DNA from: an uncultured Eubacteriales bacterium
GTDB taxonomy: Bacteria > Bacillota > Clostridia > Lachnospirales > Anaerotignaceae
Direction: 5' to 3'
Assembly: GCA_934256695.1 (NCBI GenBank)
Contig: CAKQPE010000002.1
Coordinates: forward strand, 1-64,000
Length of the DNA stretch: 64,000 nt
Made by a program: the position numbers and the translations under genes. The first letter of the stretch is position 1. Each line of letters starts with the position of its first letter. This document shows, piece by piece, positions 1 through 8,365 of this stretch. The notes under the pieces are model-generated. The model saw nothing but the letters and a program-made list of their open reading frames with translations, was not told the DNA's origin and did not search any database.

Positions 1-60
1 TTGCGAAGCAAATTTCCTGACCAAGAAGGCTTGCAGGTGTGGACGGAGTCCACGGTTTTA
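1..60. repeat. Nested-palindrome element, right end (cut by window edge)
   Basis: This is the right-hand end of the dispersed intergenic element that recurs through the window. It carries the TTTGCGAAGCAAATT hairpin, then the AAGGCTTG half-stem and the GTGGAC...GTCCAC stem. It is nearly identical to 63129-63188, which includes all three modules in the same order. The rest of the copy lies outside the window. Confidence 0.85.
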
Positions 61-138
61 ATCAGTCCGATAAATTTTAATTTTTTGTTTTATTTGTAAA
101 AATTATCGGCAAAGTGGTCTGACAGCCGAAAATTTTCA

Positions 139-166
139 TTGATTTTTGTCTGCCATATGATATAAT
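139..166 (+). promoter_or_regulatory. Sigma-A-type promoter of the first dehydrogenase gene
   Basis: TTGATT (139-144) and TATAAT (161-166) are separated by 16 bp. This leaves a leader of about 90 nt before the ATG at 263, which has AAGGAG upstream. Confidence 0.6.
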
Positions 167-262
167 GAACGTATACTGAAAACAGAAATGTGTTCTATTA
201 TTCAGAACGTACTCTGTTGAACTAATTTTTAGAATTTTATTTAATTTAAGGAGTGAAATTTT

Positions 263-1348
263 ATGTCAAACTGCACATTCCAGTATCTTCCATGCTATAC
301 TGTAGGACCTGACGCTTACGAAAGAGTACCTGAGGTATGCCGTCCTTATGGTAAAAAAGCCGTTGCTGTAGGCGGTCACAGAGCTTTAGCAGCAGCTAAA
401 CCTTATCTTGAGAAAGCACTTGAAGGTTCCGAAATTGAAATTCTTGATTATGTATGGTACGGCGGAGAAGCATCTATCGAAAACGCTGAGATGGTTGCCA
501 ACACAGAAAGCTACAAAAACGCTGATATGGTTTTTGCTTTTGGCGGCGGAAAGGCTCTTGATACTTGTAAATACGCTACAGCCATAATAGATAAAAAACC
601 TATATTCACATTCCCTACTATTGCCGCTACTTGTGCACCTGCTTCAGCAGAAGCTATTATGTACTATCCAAACGGCGAAGCAAGAGATACATACCAGTGC
701 CACAAGCCTGCAACTCATATCTTCATCAACACAGATGTAATTGCTCAGGCTCCTGACCTTTACCTTTGGGCAGGTATAGGTGATACAATGGCTAAACATT
801 TCGAGACAGAACTTGCCGCAAGAAACAGAAAAATCTCTTTCAAACAGGCTCTCGGTGTTGAGATCGGCACAATGTGCTACAAACCTCTTGTTCAGTACGG
901 TGCAAAGGCTATTGAGGACTGCAAGAGCAATGTTTCATCAGAAGAACTTGAGCAGATTGTTCTTACAAACATCATTACAACAGGTACAGTTTCCGCACTT
1001 GTAGGTGTTACAATCAACTCAAATATTGCTCACTCACTTTGCTACGGTCTTACTGTTCTTCCTCAGGTAGAAAAGAACCATCTCCACGGCGAAGTTGTTT
1101 CCTACTGCACACTTGTACTTCTTTTTGCAGACGGACAGGATGATAAGGTAGACGAACTTTTCCCACTTTACAAGGCAATCAACCTTCCTACAAAGCTTGC
1201 TGACCTTGAGGTTAAGAGAGATGAACTTAAACCTGTTGTAGAAAAAGCCCTTACAGTAGAAGATATTAAGTTTGTTCCTTATACAGTTACAGACAAAATG
1301 CTTTTTGATGCTATAGACAAGCTTGAAGAATATAACAAAACACACTAA
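263..1348 (+). CDS. Iron-containing alcohol dehydrogenase family, glycerol-dehydrogenase-like
   Basis: This 361-aa protein has the family III metal-dependent alcohol dehydrogenase layout: an N-terminal NAD-binding half with FAFGGGKALD near residues 91-100 and FTFPTIAATCAPAS after it, then a helical metal-binding half. The likely metal ligands are the Asp of WAGIGDT, the His of NSNIAHS and the His of HLHGEVVSYC, matching the Asp/His/His set of GldA. Known relatives oxidise glycerol or reduce small hydroxy-carbonyl compounds with NAD(H); the substrate here is not readable. A paralogue lies at 40506-41597 with the same motifs. The ATG is preceded by AAGGAG. The gene is monocistronic between its own promoter and a terminator. 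Family placement is firm, and I leave the symbol gldA off because the two copies differ. Confidence 0.88.
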   Translation: MSNCTFQYLPCYTVGPDAYERVPEVCRPYGKKAVAVGGHRALAAAKPYLEKALEGSEIEILDYVWYGGEASIENAEMVANTESYKNADMVFAFGGGKALDTCKYATAIIDKKPIFTFPTIAATCAPASAEAIMYYPNGEARDTYQCHKPATHIFINTDVIAQAPDLYLWAGIGDTMAKHFETELAARNRKISFKQALGVEIGTMCYKPLVQYGAKAIEDCKSNVSSEELEQIVLTNIITTGTVSALVGVTINSNIAHSLCYGLTVLPQVEKNHLHGEVVSYCTLVLLFADGQDDKVDELFPLYKAINLPTKLADLEVKRDELKPVVEKALTVEDIKFVPYTVTDKMLFDAIDKLEEYNKTH

Positions 1349-1366
1349 TAAAAGATCTGTATAATC

Positions 1367-1401
1367 AAAAAAGCGTACCGATAAATCGGTACGCTTTTTG
1401 T
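1367..1401 (+). terminator. Intrinsic terminator
   Basis: A perfect stem AAAAAGCGTACCGAT / ATCGGTACGCTTTTT with a 2-nt loop sits 20 nt after the stop codon of the dehydrogenase gene. Because it has an A-run on one side and a T-run on the other, it can also serve the converging minus-strand gene that ends at 1444. Confidence 0.9.
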
Positions 1402-1443
1402 TGTCTAAAAACAAAAAATACTTTAGAGAATACTGCAAAATTT

Positions 1444-2355
1444 TCAGTATAAATTTTCCATTGTTTTTATAAGCATATAAAGTCTGTCATTCCATGGCGT
1501 AGGTACATTGTACCGTTTTCCCAAACGAATAACTGTTCCGCTGAAATACTCAACCTCTGTTTTTCGCTTTGCCTCTATATCCTGAAGCATAGATGTCTGA
1601 CCGTCAGGATCCGATTTATCCATTGTTTTTTCATGTGCATCGGCGTCTGTTTCGGAAATATTAATGCCCATTGCATTGGCAAGAGTTATAACCTCCGTCA
1701 TAACCTCGTGCATTGCTTTATTAAGGTATGGTATATTTAAAAATGCACCGTATCCGGCATGGGTAACTGCCGAAAGCTGGTTTACGCTTACATTTATCAT
1801 AAACTTAACCCAAACAGCCCTAAGCATATCTTCGCATACAAGGGAGTCGATTTCCGCTTCGTCAAAAAGAGATTTTACGGCTGATACTTCTTCACTCATA
1901 ACAGTATTGTCAGCCTCACCAAACTGTATCTGTCCCTCCCACGTACATTCAACACCTTGTTCCGTTCTTGCGGCATCTGTTTTGCTTAAACCGTAAAGAA
2001 CCGTATTGTTGGGAAATTCTTCTTTTATTCGATCTCTTGCCCACACACCGTTAAGTATAGTAAGAAGAATCGTATTATCGGCTACAATATTTTTTACATC
2101 AGCCAATGCATTTTCAAGCTGATAATTTTTTACGGTAAATATAACAAGGTCGGCTTTCCAGCTCTGCTCATTTGGCTCTACAACATTAGGCATTATTTTT
2201 TCACCGTTTATTGTCTCGCCGTTTTTTCGTATTCTCTCGGCACGTTTACCGTCTGCAACAACAGCAAAATCTATATTTTTAACCTTTATTATACGTCTTG
2301 CATACGTGGTGCCTATTGCACCAAGGCCTACCATAGCCACATTTTTAATCTCCAT
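1444..2355 (-). CDS. Ketopantoate reductase (ApbA/PanE) family protein, copy 1
   Basis: This 303-aa protein starts with a Rossmann GLGAIG motif within the first 15 residues. It has the family signature KNYQL...NTILLTILNGV in the middle and a C-terminal helical domain with VKFMINVSVNQLSAVT, where the Lys corresponds to the catalytic lysine region. Family members reduce 2-oxo acids to D-2-hydroxy acids with NADPH. PanE proper acts in pantothenate synthesis, but many paralogues have other substrates. The ATG at 2355 is chosen over an upstream in-frame start because GGAGGAG lies just ahead of it. Copy 2 lies directly upstream and is clearly paralogous (long shared blocks such as DLVIFTVKNYQL). 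A third, more distant copy is at 33516. No pan genes are adjacent, so a pantothenate role is unproven. Confidence 0.85.
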   Translation of the reverse strand: MEIKNVAMVGLGAIGTTYARRIIKVKNIDFAVVADGKRAERIRKNGETINGEKIMPNVVEPNEQSWKADLVIFTVKNYQLENALADVKNIVADNTILLTILNGVWARDRIKEEFPNNTVLYGLSKTDAARTEQGVECTWEGQIQFGEADNTVMSEEVSAVKSLFDEAEIDSLVCEDMLRAVWVKFMINVSVNQLSAVTHAGYGAFLNIPYLNKAMHEVMTEVITLANAMGINISETDADAHEKTMDKSDPDGQTSMLQDIEAKRKTEVEYFSGTVIRLGKRYNVPTPWNDRLYMLIKTMENLY

Positions 2356-2377
2356 TTTCTCCTCCAAAAAAATAAAA

Positions 2378-2527
2378 TCTTGGGGTTTCACCCCAAACCC
2401 TGACAATTTTTTGAAAAAAATTGACTAAAACTTTTATCAGATACCATGACAAATGTCATGGTATCTTGTTAAAGTTTAGGTCAAGCCTTTTTAAAGGCTT
2501 GCAGGTGTGGACAGAGTCCACGGTTTT
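2378..2527. repeat. Nested-palindrome element between two paralogous genes
   Basis: Stems in order: TTGGGG/CCCCAA, ACAATTTTTT/AAAAAAATTG, GATACCATGACA/TGTCATGGTATC, AAGCCTT/AAGGCTT and GTGGAC/GTCCAC. It fills the gap between the two ketopantoate-reductase-like genes. In this copy the AAGCCTT/AAGGCTT stem has only a few bases in its loop, whereas the copy at 62972-63188 has about 60 bp inserted there. Confidence 0.9.
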
Positions 2528-2534
2528 TATGTAT

Positions 2535-3452
2535 TTATTTGTATAAGCCTTCGATTGATTTTATAAGTAAGTAAAGTCGGTCATTCCACGGTGTAGGCAC
2601 TCCTTCTTCTTTACCCATACGGATTACAACACCGGAAAAATAATCAACCTCTGTTTTTCTTTCTGCCAATACGTCCTGAAGCATTGATGTCTGGCCTTTC
2701 GGTGCAAAGCCTGCAAGTTTTTCCTCATAAGCAAAGGCATCGTCTTCTGATATATTAATACCCTTTTTGTTGGCAAGTGTTATAACCTCTGTCATAACAC
2801 CGTGCATTGCCTTGTTAAGCTGCGGAATTTTAAGAAAATCTCCATATCCCGCACCTGTTATTGCCGAAAGCTGGTTTGTGCTTACGTTTATCATAAACTT
2901 GTTCCATATTGTACGAATCATATCATCGAAAACTTCGTTTCCGACACCGCATAAATCGAAAACCTCTTTTACGGCTTTAACAGCCGGCGAAAGGACTTTG
3001 TTCTCCGCCTCGCCAAACTGAATTGTACCTTCGCACTTGCAGCTTATTTCTCCGCCATTTCTAACTGCATCAATACCCATACCTATGCCGTAAAGAACGG
3101 TATTGTCGGGATAAAAGGCTTTTATTTCGTCTCTTGCCGTTACACCGTTAAGTACGGTAAGGAAAACCGTATTTTCGGTTACAATGTTTTTTACATCTGT
3201 AAGAGCCTGTTGTAACTGATAATTTTTTACGGTAAATATAACAAGGTCGGCTTTAAAATCCGTATTATTAGGGTCAACAACCTTCGGCATTACTTTTTCG
3301 CCGTTTACAACAGCACCTGCTGCTTTTATTCTTTCCCCACGGCTTCCGCCGGCAATAACGGCAAAATTTTCTCTGAGATTTTTGTTAAGGTTCTTTGCAT
3401 AAACACAGCCTATGGCACCAAAGCCAACAAGAGCAACCGTATTAATTTTCAT
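2535..3452 (-). CDS. Ketopantoate reductase (ApbA/PanE) family protein, copy 2
   Basis: This 305-aa protein has GFGAIG at the N-terminus, KNYQLQQAL and TVFLTVLNGV in the middle, and a C-terminal domain with WNKFMINVSTNQLSAIT. It is the closest relative in the window of the protein encoded at 1444-2355, and the pair looks like a tandem duplication. NADPH-dependent reduction of a 2-oxo acid is expected from the family. The ATG at 3452 has AAGGAGA 8 bp upstream and overlaps the last codons of RNase R by 11 bp, so translational coupling with rnr is likely. Nothing nearby points to pantothenate synthesis, so substrate and pathway are open. Confidence 0.85.
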   Translation of the reverse strand: MKINTVALVGFGAIGCVYAKNLNKNLRENFAVIAGGSRGERIKAAGAVVNGEKVMPKVVDPNNTDFKADLVIFTVKNYQLQQALTDVKNIVTENTVFLTVLNGVTARDEIKAFYPDNTVLYGIGMGIDAVRNGGEISCKCEGTIQFGEAENKVLSPAVKAVKEVFDLCGVGNEVFDDMIRTIWNKFMINVSTNQLSAITGAGYGDFLKIPQLNKAMHGVMTEVITLANKKGINISEDDAFAYEEKLAGFAPKGQTSMLQDVLAERKTEVDYFSGVVIRMGKEEGVPTPWNDRLYLLIKSIEGLYK

Positions 3453-5604
3453 CTGTAAAGTCTCCTTCTTCTTTTTCAACAAACATAAAATCTATAGTCC
3501 TTGCCTGTATATCCGTTCTTATAACTCGTACTCTTACTTCATCGCCAAGCATATATATTTTGCCTGTACGTCTGCCTACCACACGAAGATTTTCTTCTTC
3601 GTATTCATAAAAATCGTCATCAATTTCGTTTAACGGAACCATGCCTTCCACTGTGTTTTCAAGCTCAACGTAGATTCCCCAGCTTGTAACACCGGATATA
3701 AGTCCGTTATATTCCTCACCGATATGCTCCTGCATATACTGTGCCATTTTCAGTCTGTCTGTCTCTCTTTCGGCATCGTCCGATGTACGTTCCGTTGTGG
3801 AGCAGTGGTAAGCTATTTCCGAAAGCATACTGTCATAGTGCTTTATTCTGTTTTCGGTCAGCTTTCCTTCTATTACTTCTTTTATTATTCTGTGTATCTG
3901 TAAATCGGGATAACGTCTTATAGGTGATGTGAAATGGCAGTAAAATTTAGCCGCCAAACCAAAATGACCTATGTTTTCTGCCTGATACTTAGCCTGTTTC
4001 ATGCTTCTTAAAACCATACGGCTTATAATATGCTCCTGCGGAGTATCCTTAACTTTTTCTATAAGTTTCTGTATCTCCATAGGGTGAATTTCGCCTTTGC
4101 CCTTTATTCTGTAGCCGAAAGCCGAAATAAGTTTTTTAAGACCTTCTATCTTTTCTTCGTCCGGCTGGTCATGGTTACGGAAAACAAAAGGTATTCCCTG
4201 CCAATAGTAGTCCTCGGCTATAGTCTCATTGCAGACAAGCATAAATTCCTCAATAAGGTTTGTGGCTGAATTTCTTTCATATGGTTTAATATCGAGAACT
4301 TTTCCTTCACTGTCCAGAATTATTTTCGGTTCAGGGAAATCAAAATTTACCGCACCTCTTAACTTTCTTCTGTTGTTGAGAATTTTTCTCAATTTGTCCA
4401 TATCACGGAGCATAGGAACAAATTCTTCGTATTCCTTAATCTGGTCAGGGTCGTTGTTTTCTATTACGTTGTTTACCTTTGTGTATGTCATTCGGCAGTT
4501 TGAATGAATAACCGATTCAACTATTTTGTGGTTTACAACAGTTCCTTCCCTGTCAATTTCCATAATACAGCTTAAAGTCAGTCTGTCTGTATCCGGATTA
4601 AGTGAACAGATACCGTTTGAAAGCCTATGCGGAATCATAGGAATTACCCTGTCTACAAGGTAAACGCTTGTACCACGCTTATAGGCTTCCTTATCCAAAG
4701 GCGAACCTTCCGTAACATAGTGGCTTACGTCTGCAATATGAACACCTAAAAGGAAGTTGCCGTTTTCCAGTATATCAAGACTTACCGCATCGTCAAAGTC
4801 CTTTGAGTCATCACCGTCTATGGTAACTGTCTGGATATTTCTTAAATCCTCTCTGCCTTCGATTTCAGCTTCCGTTATATCCTCCGGCATATCTTCAGTC
4901 TGTTCGTAAACATCCTCCGGATAATCCATAGGCAGGTCAAACTGACGTATTATAGAAAGTATGTCAACACCGGGATCGTCCTTATGACCGAGAATTTCAA
5001 TTACTTCGCCTTCGGCACATTTATTTGGTGACGGACGTTTTGTAATATTTACAACAACCTTGCTGCCTGTAACCGCACCTTTTGTAGAACCCTTAGGTAT
5101 AAAAATATCATTTATTTTCTTGTCATCGCATATTACAAAACCAAAGCCTCTGCCCTCGTCAAATGTTCCCACAACGCCTTCCTTTGCAGGAGAAAGTATT
5201 TTCACAACCTCACCTGAGGCACGTTTTCCGTTATACGACGGCACTGTAATACGCACCAGGATTTTGTCCTTGTTCATTGCGTTTAAAGTGCTTTCCGGCG
5301 GAATATAAATATCGTTGTCGTTGCTGTCCTCAAGGCGGGCAAAACCGAAACCTTTTGCATTTGCCATAAAGACGGCTGTTTTAAGGTTTATGGATTTTGT
5401 TGTAACTAATTTTCCTTTTTTTGTCTCAAAGACCTCACCCTCGGAAATAAGAGAATTTATCACAGTGTCAAAATCTCCGCTTTCGTCTTTAGGCACTTGA
5501 AGAATTACTCGCATTTCGCCACGTTTGAGAGGTGTATAATCTTCGCTTTCTATAAATTCTTTTATACGTTTTTTTCTTTCAAGAAGTTTTTCGTCAAATT
5601 CCAT
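3442..5604 (-). CDS. rnr: Ribonuclease R, 3'-5' exoribonuclease
   Basis: This 720-aa protein is the usual length for RNase R. Domains in order are an N-terminal winged-helix region, two cold-shock-type OB folds (GFGFARLEDSNDNDIYIP and GRGFGFV), the RNB catalytic domain with the metal-binding acidic cluster in TIDGDDSKDFDDAVSL, HFTSPIRRYPDLQIHR, and a C-terminal S1 domain (GLISGVTSWGIYVEL). It degrades structured RNA processively and takes part in rRNA and tmRNA-tagged mRNA turnover. The ATG at 5604 with GGCGGA ahead is preferred; a TTG seven codons upstream is possible. Its 3' end overlaps the next gene. smpB and ssrA, often near rnr, are not in this window. Confidence 0.95.
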   Translation of the reverse strand: MEFDEKLLERKKRIKEFIESEDYTPLKRGEMRVILQVPKDESGDFDTVINSLISEGEVFETKKGKLVTTKSINLKTAVFMANAKGFGFARLEDSNDNDIYIPPESTLNAMNKDKILVRITVPSYNGKRASGEVVKILSPAKEGVVGTFDEGRGFGFVICDDKKINDIFIPKGSTKGAVTGSKVVVNITKRPSPNKCAEGEVIEILGHKDDPGVDILSIIRQFDLPMDYPEDVYEQTEDMPEDITEAEIEGREDLRNIQTVTIDGDDSKDFDDAVSLDILENGNFLLGVHIADVSHYVTEGSPLDKEAYKRGTSVYLVDRVIPMIPHRLSNGICSLNPDTDRLTLSCIMEIDREGTVVNHKIVESVIHSNCRMTYTKVNNVIENNDPDQIKEYEEFVPMLRDMDKLRKILNNRRKLRGAVNFDFPEPKIILDSEGKVLDIKPYERNSATNLIEEFMLVCNETIAEDYYWQGIPFVFRNHDQPDEEKIEGLKKLISAFGYRIKGKGEIHPMEIQKLIEKVKDTPQEHIISRMVLRSMKQAKYQAENIGHFGLAAKFYCHFTSPIRRYPDLQIHRIIKEVIEGKLTENRIKHYDSMLSEIAYHCSTTERTSDDAERETDRLKMAQYMQEHIGEEYNGLISGVTSWGIYVELENTVEGMVPLNEIDDDFYEYEEENLRVVGRRTGKIYMLGDEVRVRVIRTDIQARTIDFMFVEKEEGDFTDEN

Positions 5605-5783
5605 ATATTCCGCCACCCTTCGCAAGGAACTTTATTTTAATTAATATTATAACATAAAAAAGTAAAGTATATAATTGTTATAACAAAAATCTGCGTTAAA
5701 ACCATGCAGCTTATCTATCCCAACGGCAGTAATAAAACTTATTGTATATGCTCAATTTAATATTAAGACAATATCCAAATATA

Positions 5784-6707
5784 TTATGTATAAAATTCTT
5801 TTACTTTATTAAACCACTGGGTAATTTGTTCAGGCTGATGACTGTTTTTCAGTCTTGCAAAAACCGCATACCATTCTATAGATTCACCCTCTATAGTACA
5901 AAGTGCCATATCATCTGTAAGTGAGTTGTTGTCCAAATATGTCTCCGGCGAAAAAGCAAATCTGTTTGTACTTTTGGCAAGATTGAGCAGTGTGTATAAA
6001 TCCGAAACAAAAAGTATATTCTTAATATTTATTCCTTTGTTGCTTAAATATCGGTTTACGGTTTCTGTCAGTTTAAAATTTTTCCCCCTTGAATAAAACG
6101 GCAAATTTTCTATTTCGGATTTTTCAAATACATATACGTTTTTGCCGTTTATAAACCGTTTTTTCTTTCCGCTTAAAAAAGGATTATTCTTTCCGCAAAC
6201 AATATAAATACGGTCTTTCTGTACTATGGTATAGTCCACGTTTTTTCCTTCTTTACTGTCAGTATTCAAAAAAGCTATATCAACCTTTCCGTTTTCCAGC
6301 ATTTTCTCCATATTAAGACTTGTATTTTCTATTATATTAAAGTCAAAATCAGGATTAATTTCCAATGCAAGCCTTATTACATCATTTAAAAAATATTCCG
6401 AAAGATTAACCGATATGCCGAAAGTAATTGTTTTAGGTTCAGACCGTGAAATACATTCAACCTCACTTTTCATTTTCTTATAGTTTTCAAAAGTCTCTTT
6501 GGCAAAATTCAAATAAATTTCGCCTGCCTTAGTAATGCTTAAATGACCGGCTTTTCTGTTAATAAGCTGTGTCCCAAGTTCCGTTTCAAGATTAGCTATA
6601 TATTTTGACATTGCCGGTTGGGATATATAATGTTTCTCTGCTGCCCTTGTTATGCTTCCCGTATCACATATATCTATAAAATATTCATATTTTTCTTCAC
6701 TGTTCAC
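5784..6707 (-). CDS. LysR-family transcriptional regulator
   Basis: This protein of about 307 aa has an N-terminal LysR winged helix-turn-helix (YFIDICDTGSITRAAEKHYISQPAMSKYI, residues about 7-36) and a periplasmic-binding-like effector domain. The GTG at 6707 is chosen because AGGTGA lies 5 bp upstream; an in-frame GTG three codons earlier would overlap that site. It is divergent from the MarR/YczE pair at 7066-8141 across a 350-bp promoter region and convergent with nothing. LysR proteins often regulate the divergent neighbour, but here that neighbour has its own MarR regulator, so the target and effector are unknown. Confidence 0.88.
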   Translation of the reverse strand: MNSEEKYEYFIDICDTGSITRAAEKHYISQPAMSKYIANLETELGTQLINRKAGHLSITKAGEIYLNFAKETFENYKKMKSEVECISRSEPKTITFGISVNLSEYFLNDVIRLALEINPDFDFNIIENTSLNMEKMLENGKVDIAFLNTDSKEGKNVDYTIVQKDRIYIVCGKNNPFLSGKKKRFINGKNVYVFEKSEIENLPFYSRGKNFKLTETVNRYLSNKGINIKNILFVSDLYTLLNLAKSTNRFAFSPETYLDNNSLTDDMALCTIEGESIEWYAVFARLKNSHQPEQITQWFNKVKEFYT

Positions 6708-6945
6708 AAAAATCACCTGCCAAAAACAAAACTAAAAATTCATTTACGTTTTCAGTATATCACAATATCTGTATAACTTAAAGTTATGTATATTATTACT
6801 TATGTGTATTTAACATATTAATACTCATTTGCTATAATAAATCTCAAGGAAGGTATACTTACTTAAATTTGTTAAAACATTCAAATTTCAGTAAAATTTT
6901 AAAGACCCCTATTCCGAACCCAAAAAACCACAAAAAAGCACACAA

Positions 6946-6977
6946 AAACAGCCGGATATTTTATCCGTCTGTTTTTG
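6946..6977. terminator. Hairpin with A/T flanks, likely insulating terminator
   Basis: AAAACAG-C-CGGATA, loop TTT, TATCCG-T-CTGTTTTT forms a long stem with one mismatch and a T-run. It lies in the 6717-7065 gap between the divergent regulators, just upstream of the MarR promoter. The rest of that gap is AT-rich with no convincing gene. Confidence 0.5.
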
Positions 6978-6994
6978 CATTTAAACAAAGTCTA

Positions 6995-7051
6995 TTGACA
7001 AAAAACCAAAAACATTATAATATTTGTATACAAATAATTCGTATACAAATT
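6995..7051 (+). promoter_or_regulatory. Promoter with tandem palindromic operators for the MarR/YczE pair
   Basis: TTGACA (6995-7000) and TATAAT (7016-7021) form a promoter with a short 15-bp spacer. Directly after the -10 lies the perfect palindrome ATTTGTATACAAAT (7022-7035). A second, imperfect copy is centred on GTATAC (7041-7046) and is flanked by AATT on both sides. The two centres are 15 bp apart and cover the expected transcription start, a layout typical of MarR autorepression. AAGGAGA follows for the ATG at 7066. Confidence 0.75.
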
Positions 7052-7065
7052 AAGGAGAGATAAAA

Positions 7066-7500
7066 ATGGATATAAATTTTCATTATCTTATGATGATTTC
7101 AAATGCCATGTTTAACCGTGAAGTTGTAACAGAACTTCAAAAATACGGTTTAACACCTGGGCAGCCAAAGGTTCTTGACTATCTTTTCGACCACGACGGT
7201 GCAATGCAGAAGGAAATAGCATTAAAGACGTTTACCGATGTGGCAACACTGACGGGAATACTTACCAAAATGGAAGAAAAAGGACTTATAGAAAGAAAAA
7301 CAAAAAACGGAAACCGCCGTTCTTTTTATATTTACCTTACGGAAAAAGGTTGGGAAAAAGCCAAAAATGTAAAACAGACTTTTATTGAAAAAGAAGAAAA
7401 AGCATTAAACGGCATAACCCCTTCCGAAATAGAAGAATTTTTAAAAACAACAGAAAAAATTTGCGGTAATCTTATAAATATGGAGGAATTTAAAAAATGA
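7066..7500 (+). CDS. MarR-family transcriptional regulator
   Basis: This 144-aa protein has the MarR winged-helix fold: GLTPGQPKVLDYLFDHDG, then the recognition helix region QKEIALKTFTDVATLTGILTKMEEKGLIER, and a wing KTKNGNRRSFYIYLTEKG. It probably represses its own two-gene operon through the tandem ATTTGTATACAAAT sites over its promoter. It overlaps the next gene by 4 bp (ATGA), which indicates translational coupling. The ligand is unknown; pairing with a membrane protein suggests a small-molecule efflux or stress response, but this is inference. Confidence 0.9.
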   Translation: MDINFHYLMMISNAMFNREVVTELQKYGLTPGQPKVLDYLFDHDGAMQKEIALKTFTDVATLTGILTKMEEKGLIERKTKNGNRRSFYIYLTEKGWEKAKNVKQTFIEKEEKALNGITPSEIEEFLKTTEKICGNLINMEEFKK

Positions 7501-8141
7501 GCAGTAAAGAAAAAGCCAAACGGTATTTTGTATTTTTAATCGGTCTTTTTGTAAATTCCCTTGGAGTAAGTTTTATAACAAAGGCAAGTCTCGGCACATC
7601 GCCCATTTCATCTGTGCCGTATGTTTTAAGTATGATTTTTCCTTTTTCACTGGGACAGTTTACTTTTGTATTTAATCTTCTGATAATTGCATTACAGATA
7701 GTTATACTAAGAAAAAACTTTAAAAAGGAATCTTTGCTACAGTTGCCTGTTGTATTTTTATTTTCATGTTTTATTGACCTTACAATGTATCTTTTAAGTT
7801 TTATGTCACCACAGACATACGTAATTAAGTTTACAGAACTTATAATCGGCTGCGGAATACTCGGTTTCGGTGTATATATAGAAATTCTTGCCGATGTGGT
7901 AATGCTTCCGGGCGAGGCACTGGTAAGAGCCATATCAAGCACATGGAATACGGATTTCGGCAAAACAAAGGTTGCTGTTGACTCAGCTATGTCCGTTTCT
8001 GCCGCAATAATCGCCATTATAGCTTTAGGCGGATTAAAAGGTGTACGTGAAGGAACGGTTGTTGCCGCCATTTTAGTGGGAATGACTGCAAGGGCAATAA
8101 ACAAAAAGCTCCATTTTATGCCAAAGATACTTTTTAAATAA
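7497..8141 (+). CDS. YczE/YitT-type integral membrane protein
   Basis: This 214-aa protein has five or six hydrophobic segments. It carries the family-like start RYFVFLIGLFVNSLGVSFITKASLGTSPISS and a later conserved-looking segment with MLPGEALVRAIS and FGKTKVAVD. It resembles the YczE family of membrane proteins whose transport or regulatory role is poorly defined. It is the second gene of the MarR operon (4-bp overlap) and so is probably repressed by that regulator. A long antisense reading frame over it is a shadow. Confidence 0.8.
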   Translation: MSSKEKAKRYFVFLIGLFVNSLGVSFITKASLGTSPISSVPYVLSMIFPFSLGQFTFVFNLLIIALQIVILRKNFKKESLLQLPVVFLFSCFIDLTMYLLSFMSPQTYVIKFTELIIGCGILGFGVYIEILADVVMLPGEALVRAISSTWNTDFGKTKVAVDSAMSVSAAIIAIIALGGLKGVREGTVVAAILVGMTARAINKKLHFMPKILFK

Positions 8142-8142
8142 C

Positions 8143-8358
8143 AAAGACCTTTAAAACCGTGGACTCTGTCCACACCTGTGAACTTTTGAAAAAGTTCAAT
8201 CAAAACTTTTATCAAAACGCAATTACATTGCGTTTTTCGGAAAATAATTTTATATTTAACACCAAAATCCCATGGCAACAGCCATGGGATTTTATTAAAA
8301 GTTTTACTCAATTTTTTTCAAAAAATTGTGGGGTATTGGGGCAAAGCCCCAAGGTCTT
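8143..8358. repeat. Full nested-palindrome element
   Basis: One of the most complete copies. It begins right after the YczE stop codon. Successive stems are GTGGAC/GTCCAC, GAACTTTTG/AAAAGTTC, AAAACGCAAT/ATTGCGTTTT, AATCCCATGGC/GCCATGGGATT, CAATTTTTTT/AAAAAATTG and GGGGC/GCCCC. The outer parts are also inverted copies of each other (CAAAACTTTTATC on the left, ATTAAAAGTTTTACTC on the right). It separates the convergent genes ending at 8141 and 8366. Confidence 0.92.
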
Positions 8359-8365
8359 CAGTCTT

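Noticed and set aside
6869..7063. 64-codon reading frame upstream of the MarR gene
   Set aside because: It has no ribosome site, overlaps the hairpin, promoter and operators, and its composition (Lys/Asn/Phe/Ile-rich) is that of random AT-rich DNA.
7490..8311. 273-codon frame antisense to the YczE gene
   Set aside because: The sense frame has clear family resemblance, SD and coupling to marR. The antisense frame runs into a repeat element and has no family motif.
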